Below are positions 1 to 9,315 of a stretch of DNA of 64,000 bases, piece by piece. The stretch lies in assembly GCA_001599595.1 (NCBI GenBank), contig BCHH01000006.1, positions 2,755,405 through 2,819,404 of the forward strand, in the 5' to 3' direction. Source of the stretch: Beverwykella pulmonaria (lineage: Eukaryota > Ascomycota > Dothideomycetes > Pleosporales > Melanommataceae). The position numbers and the translations under genes were made by a program. Positions within the stretch are counted from its first letter, which is position 1; each line of letters starts with the position of its first letter. Under the pieces are notes generated by a model. The model did no database searches. It was given only the letters and a program-made list of their open reading frames with translations, and was not told the DNA's origin.

Positions 1-141
1 CGGTGCTTGACTGGGATTAAACACTGGATCTGGATCGACACCGTCGCCAGCTGGGTTGGGGAAGAGTGATGGGTCGTCGTCTTCATCGTCGGCTCCGTCT
101 CCGATTTGGGTGGGTGGTCGATTGGGAATCTGCATCGATGA
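1..141 (-). CDS. Acidic, proline-rich 3' exon of a gene running off the left edge (partial)
   Basis: An open minus-strand frame begins right after a good splice acceptor (AACTAACG branch-like motif, then TTCCAG) at 142 and stays open to the window edge. The peptide is low-complexity, with a run of acidic residues (DDEDDD) followed by Pro/Asp/Asn-rich sequence, so it is probably disordered. The acceptor is in phase 0, the same phase as the possible donor at 828 of the WSC exon upstream, so this may be the cytoplasmic or C-terminal tail of that protein. The implied intron of about 690 nt is long for a fungus and may hide small exons. No domain is recognised. Confidence 0.35.
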
Positions 142-828
142 CTGGAAGGGGAACGTTAGTTGGGGTACGATAAAGGGTACTTCACTGTGCAATAATAAGA
201 TTTTGAAGTGTAAGTAAATATCTTCGGGGAGGTGAGCCATATACGGGGGGTTGAAATTGGTAACCGTAGTGATCGTGGTGAATTATATGGTATAAGTTGG
301 CTCCGTGGCATGGTTGGTGATTGATATAAGTTGGGTATTTATGAAGGGATTACGGAAAGGTAGCAACATCTTCGGCATCGTAGTGGGAGTAACAGAGAGT
401 GGAGATATTTTGTGGTTGATATACTATGAAGCACTGCAGGTTCTAGTAAATCAAGGGAGTTAGAGGTGCACAACAAGGGTGGAATTAGAAGACTTACTCA
501 TAGGTGGGTGTCAATGGAGGAATAAGTGTTCATACGCGTCAGGGGTGCCATCAGCATGTATGCCGTGAGCTCCCATATACTGTTGCTGTCGGTCGATGTA
601 GGGGCAGTGTTGGTGTTGGTCCAGAGGATTGTTGTGTGATATATTGTGGCGGTGTAGTGCTGTATGCCGTGGACATCTTTCGTGTTCATATTTATACCAA
701 CCCGTATCCATACCAATTATAGTGCTGGGCCGAAGCGCAGCTTATACTTACCCTGGATCGAAAAAGAATTTACAATTACAGCGTACAGAGATCTTGATCA
801 CACAACATGCTAAGAGAAATGGACGTAC
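142..828. other. Intron or intergenic DNA between the WSC exon and the left-edge exon
   Basis: Only short overlapping open frames occur, rich in His, Thr and Tyr, with no recognisable domain. A GTAAGT motif on the minus strand near 735-741 could be the donor of an additional small exon. No clear transmembrane segment was found. Confidence 0.3.
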
Positions 829-1362
829 CGGTGAAGCCGAAGGAGACGGGGATGCCGCCGGCGAAGGTGATGGCGAAGGTGTCGGAGTTGGCGTCGGGAC
901 AGGTGTTTGGTCAGGAGTCGAAGATGGGGATGGGGATGGAGATGGTGTCACCACAGGAGTGGAGGACGGAGATGGCGATGGCGATGAGTTTGGATCAACC
1001 CAGTTGGGATCAGAGAAGACGGTGATACGGTTGGCACCACCGCAGATCATGTTTGGATCGTCAGGCCCACAAAGCTTCGTGCAAGCCGCCTCGTTAGTAA
1101 GGACGGGGTGCTGGTACACGTTTCCGCAGCGACATTGCACACCGAACTCAACGCCGACGTACTTGTATGGGCCGGCGTTATTGGCATTCGAAGCGGTGTT
1201 ACAGAAGTTCTTGCAGTAAGCGTAACTGACGTTGGCGGCAGGAGCGTTGATTGTCGGATACCCTGCGAAGAGACGTACTAGTACTGGCGGCGTTGCGGTG
1301 TTGTTGGCGACATCTTCGTAGCAACCTTCGTAGACATGGCCGGGGAAAATATGATCGGGTGC
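829..1362 (-). CDS. WSC-domain protein with Ser/Thr/Pro-rich linker (main exon)
   Basis: The minus-strand frame encodes a full WSC module: an early GCYED motif, paired cysteines (YCKNFC), a CRCGN segment and the closing LCGPDDP...[11 protein letters not shown] signature. About 55 residues of repeated SPSPSP/TPTPTP follow, as in O-mannosylated cell-wall stress sensors and secreted carbohydrate-binding proteins. The exon opens at an acceptor preceded by a CTGAC branch motif (1374-1378) and may close at a GTACGT donor at 828; otherwise the frame runs to 748. WSC domains are known to bind polysaccharide at the cell surface. The start codon and signal peptide must lie in an upstream exon that I could not place, and no transmembrane segment is visible, so sensor versus secreted protein is undecided. 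Confidence 0.7.
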
Positions 1363-2539
1363 CTTTTGAGATTGTCAGTGGGTTGCTCGAGGCAAACATT
1401 TAACAACATGCTGTGTGCTCAAGATCTATGTGCGCTGCAACAAAATAAAACGAAAAGAAAACAAAAAGAAATCTATTTGTTAGTGTTGAAGTCCCTAACC
1501 AAATGCGAAAACACACTGGCTGAGATTTCGTGGGAAAGCAAGACAAGAAGTGTGCCGTGAATGAACAAGAGACGGCGATGCAGACAGAAGATAGAATTGC
1601 GAGTAGGAACACTATATAACTTGTCTCACGCTTCCGCACAAGAATGAAATTAATCCGTGAAATTTCTTTCTTGGAATGCCCGTCCTCCACTGGTATGAAG
1701 AGGATTCCAGTACTTCTCATTCCATCAACGAGTGCTCAAGGGATAATTGGCATGCATCACCTTTTCATTTGCACCGCATTGAATTTTCACATGTAATGAC
1801 AGAAGAGCAACCTGGATCCACACAGAAATTGATTGGCAGGCCTTAGGGCGCGGCGATCGGCAGCGGAACGTTTGAGATGAAGGAAATTGAAGGGAGGGTG
1901 GGAACACAAAATATTCCCTGTGCCTGTAAGCGCTACCTTGGGAAATTAGGAATGGAATAGTATTTACAGAGCCAAGAATTCTGGGCTTCGTGGAATGAAC
2001 CAAGGAAATCTTTGAACAAAGAATGCCTTGGACTGTGGAGAGTGTCCATGACGGTCAACCATGTGACCCAATTCATTTCAGTCCGCATGCCACTCCGATC
2101 TACGGTCTATAGAGTGTGGGGTATATAGTGGTAGTGTATGAATGTTTATTGAACAGTTGCCCAGCGTAAATCAGCAACGTGTAATGGAATAATCTATAGT
2201 ATTGGCAGTGTGCGTGTGAATGTCTCTAAGAAATGGGACATCACTCATGAGAACGTTTCAGAAGTCGACAGGCTTCATGGAATGAGTTCAAAGTGTAATT
2301 TACATGTTCATACATCCAACTAAGTCAGAGGAGAACATGCAAGTCAACTCGAAGGTGTATACTAGCATTTAGCTTTACAATCGACGCTTTAGTCTAATTC
2401 AGATCATAATTAGTCTCGAACGACTTCAGGTAGTAGTACTGCTTCTGCGAATGGTGTGTCATAGCAAAACTACCCAAAACTTTTTCAAGAAGAGTGCAGC
2501 TGATACTTTCTACCCACCTACTCCGGTGTAATGCCAACA
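1363..2539. other. Intergenic region with the unresolved 5' end of the WSC gene
   Basis: The first few hundred bases should contain the 5' exon and promoter of the WSC gene, but no convincing signal-peptide exon joins in phase. A hydrophobic stretch exists in a minus-strand frame near 1.58-1.63 kb without supporting splice sites. From 1.7 to 2.5 kb I see no gene, repeat or RNA. Confidence 0.4.
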
Positions 2540-4648
2540 TTAAGCTCTCCCCTCTAAGAAACCCGCCGCCCTCTCAAGAGCCCTATTGAACCCACTGATC
2601 CCATGCAACAGGCCACCTCCTACACTGCCAACATCCCTTCCCACATTCTCCAAAAACATACCTAGTGGGATATCCGGGCCGTCATTCTCTCTGTTCAGCT
2701 GTATGGCCCTCTCTCGTCCCCTTCGAATCGCAACCTGGATGTCGAACATGGACGTGCTGAGCCAGGTTCGCGTCTCAAAATCTTCCTTCTCCATTTCGAA
2801 TTTTGCCAAGACATAGTCGCGTTGGAGGGCCAGTTCGTGTCGACCCTCCTGAGCTGCTAAGATCTCTTTCCTCAGCTCAGCATTGTGCTTCTTGAAGGCC
2901 TTGAGCTTCAGCGCGCGAGTGGTGAGTAAATCGTTCACATCTTGAAGATCTAGCATTCGCTCAGACAGGGCTTCTTTGAACGAGAGCTGAAGGTTGATTC
3001 GGGCCTTGATCTGTTTCCGGCGGTCGAGATCCTGGGTGCCTTGATATCGGGCGGATAACAGGGAGACGCGTGAGTCAATGTACTCTTCCATGGCGGTGCG
3101 TGTGGTGTCGGCAACGGTGTAGCCTTTGATCTTGGATCCCTTTAAACGCATCACTTGAATGGACTGGATGATTTCACTGTGCTTCTGGCGTTTCCTTGGG
3201 GGCTTTTTGCTTGTTGGTTTCGCGTGCTGCTTCTGCTTTGGCGATGGTTGAGCCTGTGTGTGAGTAGGGCGGGGGGTAGGGTCTGGAGGATCTTCGTCCC
3301 GCTCGGACTCATCATGAACATCGGACGTCACCACACTGGGTGTGAAATTCATCGCTTGACTGCTGCTATGTGGGGCTTGGACAGGGGATAGCTTCGACCG
3401 CTCGCTCTCGGGAGAAATCTCATCAGGCTCGTCATCGCTTTCTGGCTCTTGCACATCCGCGCTCTTGTTGCTGATGCGCCGAGGCTTGGACGTAGCAGGT
3501 GTTGACTGAACAAGATCCTCGTCCTCTAGTAAGATTCGGCGCTGTTTGCGAAGCCTGATTGATCCTGGAAGGAGCTGCCGGATCGGGGGTTCTGTTTCGG
3601 TCTGCGTAGGCTGCTGGCTCAGCTCTGCCTTGCGTGTGGACACAATGGGACGCTTGGAAGAGACCACGGATGGAGAAAGCTCGTCGATTCCAGTCACCTC
3701 TTCCTCCGCGGGTGAGGGCTGTGTTGAATACGCGTGGGGCACAGGGACAGGAGTGGCGGTAGGCGGTCGCGGCGTCAGTAGTTCGTCCTCGCCCTCGTCC
3801 ATGGGCGCATCCTGGACAACAGTGGGCGTTGCGAGGTCGCGTCTAGAGCGGCTGCTAGACGCGGAGCGATCTATGTTCCGGCGCGCGACAATGGCGTGTG
3901 CAGCGGGCGTGGTTGGAGCGGGGTCCAGCGACTTTGACTTCCTTGATGTCCGCGCGATCGCCTGTCGCGATATGGCAGATACGTCACCATTTCTGTCCGC
4001 AACCGGTGTTCGTTCCACTGAGAGTGTGGGGCCTTTCACGTTTGCCGCTGCGGGAGCAGGCGTTTCCTGTACTGGTTCTGAGGTGTCCTTCCTTACTCTG
4101 CGTGCGCTTCCTCTGTCGTCGCCGATGATAGAGAGTTCGTCCACCTCGTCTAGAAACTCCTCAGCCTCCTGGCGAATGGGCGACATGGGCCTGGCGACCT
4201 TCCTGCTCTTCTCCGTCGACCTCACGTTCTCGTCGTTGTCTGGGCTAAGCTGATCGATTTCGCCATCGTCTTCGTCGCCCGATTGTGCGTCTCTGTGCCC
4301 GCGCTTCCGCTTCCCTAGATGTGGTGTGACCTGTAGGGGCGTGCTCCGCTTCTTCGCGCTGCTCTTCTGGACGGATGCGCTGCGAGATGGCTGTGCGGAT
4401 CCATTTGCGCCGCGTGGTGTGCTGGCTACGGGGGTGCGGCTGCGGCGCCCCGAGCGCTGGGGAGGAAGTGAAGCTTGTTTCGCGGGTCTCTGGGGTATGG
4501 AGAAGCTGAATGTGGGCTTAGGAAGATTTGGACTGTTGTTGTTAGCTGTTGTGTTGTGTTGAGTGCTTGCGGGGGGTACATACGCGGCGGAGTACCCAGC
4601 GCCGCGTAGGCGCTCATTGCGGCGCTGCTGGCGGTCGAGCGGCGCCAT
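2540..4648 (-). CDS. Disordered nuclear protein with C-terminal coiled coil, inner-kinetochore CENP-U/Ame1-like (tentative)
   Basis: One uninterrupted 702-residue frame. Residues 1-490 are Ser/Pro/Glu-rich with many basic clusters and SP sites (RSGRRSRTP, KKPPRKRQK), consistent with a nuclear, AT-hook-like disordered arm. The last ~210 residues are the conserved part: a short motif VMRLKGSKIKGYTVADTTR, then a long helical coiled coil (about 540-650), and a Gly-rich end (DVGSVGGGLLHGISGFN) followed by ALERAAGFLEG. I associate this C-terminal pattern with the fungal CENP-U/Ame1-type inner-kinetochore subunits, which sit in the COMA-like complex linking centromeric nucleosomes to the outer kinetochore. 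That assignment rests on recall of the pattern, not on a search. Start and frame are clear, and it is transcribed divergently from the CHCH gene. Confidence 0.6.
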   Translation of the reverse strand: MAPLDRQQRRNERLRGAGYSAAYVPPASTQHNTTANNNSPNLPKPTFSFSIPQRPAKQASLPPQRSGRRSRTPVASTPRGANGSAQPSRSASVQKSSAKKRSTPLQVTPHLGKRKRGHRDAQSGDEDDGEIDQLSPDNDENVRSTEKSRKVARPMSPIRQEAEEFLDEVDELSIIGDDRGSARRVRKDTSEPVQETPAPAAANVKGPTLSVERTPVADRNGDVSAISRQAIARTSRKSKSLDPAPTTPAAHAIVARRNIDRSASSSRSRRDLATPTVVQDAPMDEGEDELLTPRPPTATPVPVPHAYSTQPSPAEEEVTGIDELSPSVVSSKRPIVSTRKAELSQQPTQTETEPPIRQLLPGSIRLRKQRRILLEDEDLVQSTPATSKPRRISNKSADVQEPESDDEPDEISPESERSKLSPVQAPHSSSQAMNFTPSVVTSDVHDESERDEDPPDPTPRPTHTQAQPSPKQKQHAKPTSKKPPRKRQKHSEIIQSIQVMRLKGSKIKGYTVADTTRTAMEEYIDSRVSLLSARYQGTQDLDRRKQIKARINLQLSFKEALSERMLDLQDVNDLLTTRALKLKAFKKHNAELRKEILAAQEGRHELALQRDYVLAKFEMEKEDFETRTWLSTSMFDIQVAIRRGRERAIQLNRENDGPDIPLGMFLENVGRDVGSVGGGLLHGISGFNRALERAAGFLEGRA

Positions 4649-4904
4649 TTCGCCTGGCTGAGGGCAGGAATTCGATAGTGGTTGTAGGAGGTGTGGATGT
4701 GCGTAGGGAAGTCCATTGTGGCGCGCGTCGGTGCTCTGTTATGACGTTGACGCGTGTGGCCAATCAGGCGGACCCTCTCCCGCGACGCTAATAAAAGAGC
4801 TTGGCGTACAATGCTAGGATGGCAGGAACATTGATCTTCCATGCCCGTATCTCCACGAACCTCAATTGCCCGTCCCACGACGCCGTGTTCGCCTCCACTT
4901 CAAC
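4649..4904. promoter_or_regulatory. Short divergent promoter between the kinetochore-like and CHCH genes
   Basis: Only 256 bp separate the two start codons, so both promoters and 5' UTRs must share this GC-rich segment. No canonical TATA box is seen; AATAAAAG near 4790 is the nearest AT-rich element. Confidence 0.55.
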
Positions 4905-5882
4905 ATGGGCTGGCTCTGGGGCAGCGGTGACAGCTCCACCGCCAATCAGAACCTCGATCCGTCCCTGCGCGAGTTCCTCCAGCGGGAAGCTCCCAGCGGC
5001 CCAAAACCAACACTCCCCGCGAAGCCTGCCCCGAAGCCCGCTGAGCCGTCAGCGTCTGCGCAGACGAGCGAAGAATATGTAGCACCGGCCGTGCCGCCGC
5101 AGTCGCAGTTCCAGGACGGCCGCTATGCGCACCTGTGGAAGAACTACACGCCCCAGAATGTCCTCGACGACCGAGGCAAGACGGAGCAGGACAAGCTGCG
5201 GGACATTGTCGATGCCTACAACGACCGCAAATCTGCCATTGGTCGGGCCGCGCTCGAGAACTGCGCCATGGAGTACCTCGCACAGTACGAGTGCTTCCAG
5301 AAGCCCGGCTGGGTTCAGACGGCAACACTGTGCCGCGCAGAGTCGCGTACCTTCAATCGCTGCTACGAGATACAGGCCAAGTTCCTGAAGGCGCTGGGGT
5401 TCCTGACCATGGACGCCCGGAGTCCGGAGCAGGACGAGATCATGCAGATGCACGCCGACAAGCTCTATCAGCAATTGAAGGAGCAGGAGGCCCTGATTGA
5501 AAAGGCGAAAGAGGAAGGAAGACCTATATCACGGTTCGAGAGTGTGCTGTCGCGGCAGAATGTCGCGCGCGCCATCGCCGGGAAGCCGCTGTCTGCACAC
5601 CCTACCACCCAGCTGGGCGCAGATCGGGACGACGAGGAAGATATTTGGAGCCAGATCAAGCCTTCCTCGCGGGACGAGTACGAGAAGAAAATTGCAGAGC
5701 TGCCACCCCAGGACCAGGAGATGGAGCGAAAGGCGCTGTTGGGTGAGTTGCGCGCGCAGGCTAGCATCTCAAAGCAGGTCGAAGGGACCTTCATCGAAGA
5801 GCGCATCAACAGGATGAAGAGGCGAGAGGCAGGACAGGAGACCATCGGGGATACCATCAAACGCCTCTGGGGCTGGGGGTGA
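4905..5882 (+). CDS. Twin-CX9C (CHCH) domain protein, probably mitochondrial
   Basis: The 325-residue protein starts at the ATG in context CAACATGGGC (MGWLWGS...); a longer frame from 4866 exists but adds an unlikely Arg-rich stretch. After a Pro/Ala-rich arm, the centre carries two exact CX9C pairs, CAMEYLAQYEC and CRAESRTFNRC, separated by a helix-turn. This is the signature of CHCH proteins, which are oxidised by Mia40 in the intermembrane space. A charged helical region of some 140 residues follows, with a C-terminal KRLWGWG. CHCH proteins are usually much shorter, so this is a long fungal variant whose role (assembly or membrane organisation) I cannot name. No intron is needed. Confidence 0.75.
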   Translation: MGWLWGSGDSSTANQNLDPSLREFLQREAPSGPKPTLPAKPAPKPAEPSASAQTSEEYVAPAVPPQSQFQDGRYAHLWKNYTPQNVLDDRGKTEQDKLRDIVDAYNDRKSAIGRAALENCAMEYLAQYECFQKPGWVQTATLCRAESRTFNRCYEIQAKFLKALGFLTMDARSPEQDEIMQMHADKLYQQLKEQEALIEKAKEEGRPISRFESVLSRQNVARAIAGKPLSAHPTTQLGADRDDEEDIWSQIKPSSRDEYEKKIAELPPQDQEMERKALLGELRAQASISKQVEGTFIEERINRMKRREAGQETIGDTIKRLWGWG

Positions 5883-6628
5883 GGAAAATGTAACCTAGTA
5901 TAATTGTATGAATTGTCTGATTGGTTTGTATATTGTGTATGAATACAACGTCTCCAATGAGCTTGATGCAGCACCTCTGGGGTGGTTCGAGACAAGGCAA
6001 CGTGTCCACCGTTGAACACGCATTATTGCAATGTGCAACGGCTTGTGAAACTGAACCCTCAGAAGATGGCGCATCGGATGCCGCTCGGCAGCACCCGCCT
6101 TTGCGCTAGCGGGGCGCTATCTTGCAAAGGCGATATTCGTCATCCATGGATGCGACAGGCTGCAGCATCGTCTACCTTCGATCTCACGCACCGCCGCTCA
6201 CACTCACACTCACACAAGACACTGCGTTTTCCCTTCTCTAATGTCGCGGGCTCTGTTCATCCCAACGACGAGCGTGCCCTGAGCTCCGCCTGCTGATCCG
6301 AGTGAAGGCCGCCGGAAGTGCAGCGCTTCCCCGCATCACCACGGACTGCCTGTATCGCGACTCTTCCTGCCTTCGGAGGACATCAATCAGGATGCGCGGT
6401 CGCCCGGAGCCTCCACGCCATTCCTTTCTTTCTCGGTCCTGACCATACCTGTTCGTGCTTGCCACCGCTGCAAGACTTTGGCAAGGCACTTGGCTTTCTG
6501 AAACATCCCCATCCAAGCCAATCTGCCGGCGCAAACTGGTGTTCGGCTCATCTTCAATTCACATCACCCGCGACTACCGGGACTCTCTTGTCGCAAATAT
6601 CACAATTTCAAACCCTTAGCTATCTACG
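5883..6628. other. Intergenic region and probable 5' leader of the next gene
   Basis: No coding signal is recognised. A CA-rich (CACACT) stretch near 6200 and a pyrimidine-rich leader just before 6629 are compatible with the promoter and 5' UTR of the downstream gene. Confidence 0.4.
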
Positions 6629-8070
6629 ATGGCGCGCACCGTTGCAAGACCTCGGACTCCCGAACGTCCTGTCAACATGAACACCCCTCGACAATCTCCA
6701 AAGAAATCCCCAAAGAAATCCCCCAAGCAATCTCCAACATCTCCAAGAACGCCGCGATCCCCGACCTCCCCGACCTCCCCTTCCAGTAAGTCTCCGCGTA
6801 ACCCTGCCAACAAGTTCTGGGTCCAGGAAGTGCAACGCCGACATTACCTGGAGCACTTGAACAAGTGGTCATTATCCCATGACTCGAGCCCTTATTTCCA
6901 CGGCACTCTTAGCATTAACGAGAAGTTTGGATCTCCAGGGAGCTGCCAACTTGGCAAGTCCGTAAACTGCCTACTTGTTGACCTGACTTCGAGCAAGCCG
7001 GTCGTAATTCGTCTCTTTGCACCCCAAAAAGAGAATGGAAAGTACAAGCTAGTGGTGCGCAATGGAGCAGGCTGGGTAACCGCCAGAGAATATTTCAGCC
7101 AAGAGTACTTCAGCAAACGCAGGTCGCTTCGACATCTCTGTCCCCTGGGATTGAGACACACGCCAGACAATAAGGACATTATCACTGTCCGCCCTCTCTT
7201 CCACCCTTTTCCTCGACTACCACTAGAGATGCAACAGCTGATACTGGGATTCGCGATTGGGAAAACGGACCTGTATCAACCAGCTCGATCTCGAGATTCC
7301 GGATTCAGCAGGTATGACCGGCCCATGGAAAGATTATTACTCGGTAAGAGACGCTTCTCACTAGTTATGTGGCTGCCCGACTGATTTCATCTCTAGAACC
7401 AGCATCCATACCCCTTCACACCCTTATTAGAATATCCAAGAGCTTGTCTCAACATCTAGTCCCCTGGATCTACCGTACCACCACCTTCCACTTCGAGACC
7501 TCAGGCTTCACCAAATTCCTATGGCAATCTGGACCCACAAATCGGTCTTACATCAACAAACTGACGCTAGCCTTTGGCAGCATGGCAATACTACACTGTA
7601 TCCGGTGGCTGGCTCCAGATCCCATCTTCACACTATTCAACCCCCCCATGGCAACTCAACCACCAGCCCTACAGTACCTATGGCGATGTCAGATTCGGGA
7701 TCTATTAAAAGAACTCCATCTCAGCGTTCTGAACATTGACATTCAATCAATACCCACCGCAGACATTCCGTTTGTAGTGCGCGCACTCGGAAAAAGTTTT
7801 GGTAGTACGGAAAGGATCCGGATCACAAGTTTTGGGGTTGAAATTCAGGAAACCGATGCACGGCTTGCTGGTTTAAAGCAACGCCAGACATGGGCAGAGC
7901 TGTGTAAACGTGCTTTTGAGACGTATAAGACGGACACGTGGTACTTTGATGCAAGAATAAGGAAGATGTCTATCGATGCGCTACACTGGGAGATGAAGGC
8001 ACAGGCCGAGTTCTTCGATAGGCTGAGCGATGACGATGATGACTCGGCGAGGTCCATCAGGTCTCTGTAG
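6629..8070 (+). CDS. Fungus-specific F-box-like protein with N-terminal SPKK repeats
   Basis: Two exons, 6629-7343 and 7397-8070, joined by a 53 nt intron (GTAAGA ... CTCTAG, CTGAT branch region); splicing gives a continuous 462-residue product. Residues 10-60 contain repeated SPKK/SPKQ and TSPTSP motifs like DNA- or chromatin-associated tails. The middle resembles fungal F-box-like proteins (FPRLPLEMQQLILGFAIG), followed by a region with LVPWIYRTTTFHF as in cell-surface or substrate-recognition halves of these proteins. The C-terminus is acidic (SDDDDD). The function is unknown; F-box-type proteins act as substrate adaptors of SCF ligases, but the box here is weak. Confidence 0.6.
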
Positions 8071-8373
8071 GTCTCGTGATTGATTTTGTAGTGTTCTTTA
8101 TTCTCTGTTCTTAGCAACGCAACGCAGTTTTGCTACCGCATCATAAATATAATATTATGGTACATTTAGAGCTGCGATTATACTTATGATTAGTTTGATT
8201 GGAAGCCCTGCAGGCGCCGAAGGATGTTACGCCACAGGTGGCAAAGTCGATGCCTAAAGTTCATGCGACATCCATCGTTTCCCCACCCCTCCTTCCCTCA
8301 CGAAAGTCTGGACTAATTAGAACGACGTCAACCTCATTAAATTATTGTTCAGGCCATCCGACACTATACCGGA

Positions 8374-9315
8374 ATGAACATCTCAACTCTCCATCTCCAG
8401 TCGCACCCCTCATCTATTATCACAAATAACGCCACCACAATCAACACCTCAGTAGCATTTCCCCAAGAGCAGTCGCCCCTCTTCGGTATTATTCCGCCTG
8501 AAATTCGAAATCATATCTTCTGGCTTGCACTTCAGGAGTATGATGATCCTGAGAAGTTGTATGCTCGAGACACGTATTACACACGCCCGGGATGCATGGG
8601 TGCTAGAAGGGTGGATACCGAGCTCTTAAGAACATGCAAGAGGGTGTATGAAGAGACGAAAGTCATCCCACTGAGAGACTTCGAGATCGTGTACCACCTC
8701 GGGAATCACAAAAGGACCTCACCCGAGCTAACGGCGCTCTTCAGTCGTCGCTGGAACCGCACGAACAAGCACCCTCGCCGTACTTTTGGATCCAACACCT
8801 TGAGTCGGCCCTTACGCTTCACAGCCCAACTCTACGCTCTCACAGCCAGGAACATTCACAGATGTCTCTTGCTCGGGGATGACCCAGAGCAGAACCATGT
8901 CCCAGAGGTGGTAACTATTTGTATTAGATACACGGATTGGTGGTGGTGGGAGCGTGATGCACCGCTTACCATTGAGACTAAGGAATGGAAGGACATCAAG
9001 TTTCCGAAGTCTGTCAAGAAAGTCGTCATGGAACTCGAAACCAGGGACACAGAAGTCAAAAGGAAGCAGTTAAGCGCCATCATCGACAGCTTCTTCAAGG
9101 AGCCCGCTAAGTGCGTTTACGGGAGAGAAGATGGCAAACAGCTGAGCATTTGTGAGAAAACGGGTGTGAAAGAGTGGAAATGGGATGGACCTACTACGTT
9201 TGGAGATGGACAGAAGTTTATACATCATCCGAAGACGGAGACGATGGGCTATGTAGTTAAGGTCTTGACGTGGGAGGTTGTTGAAGGTGAAGAGGCGGTT
9301 GAGTCTCGGTACTAA
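8374..9315 (+). CDS. Fungal F-box-like/DUF7730-type protein
   Basis: Intronless 313-residue frame. The diagnostic part is the motif LFGIIPPEIRNHIFWLAL followed by VDTELLRTCKRVYEET and a WWWWE-containing stretch, an arrangement typical of a large family of ascomycete proteins annotated as F-box-like or DUF7730. No catalytic residues are apparent. It lies in tandem with the preceding F-box-like gene after about 300 bp, but the two proteins are not obviously alike outside the PPEIR/LPLEM helix. No molecular function is established for the family. Confidence 0.65.
   Translation: MNISTLHLQSHPSSIITNNATTINTSVAFPQEQSPLFGIIPPEIRNHIFWLALQEYDDPEKLYARDTYYTRPGCMGARRVDTELLRTCKRVYEETKVIPLRDFEIVYHLGNHKRTSPELTALFSRRWNRTNKHPRRTFGSNTLSRPLRFTAQLYALTARNIHRCLLLGDDPEQNHVPEVVTICIRYTDWWWWERDAPLTIETKEWKDIKFPKSVKKVVMELETRDTEVKRKQLSAIIDSFFKEPAKCVYGREDGKQLSICEKTGVKEWKWDGPTTFGDGQKFIHHPKTETMGYVVKVLTWEVVEGEEAVESRY

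Noticed and set aside
629..1219. 196-codon plus-strand frame rich in Gly, Asp and Val
   Set aside because: It is the antisense shadow of the Ser/Thr/Pro-rich WSC exon; the minus-strand reading has the conserved WSC cysteines.
3546..4253. 235-codon plus-strand frame
   Set aside because: Antisense to the kinetochore-like gene, whose minus-strand reading is uninterrupted for 702 codons.
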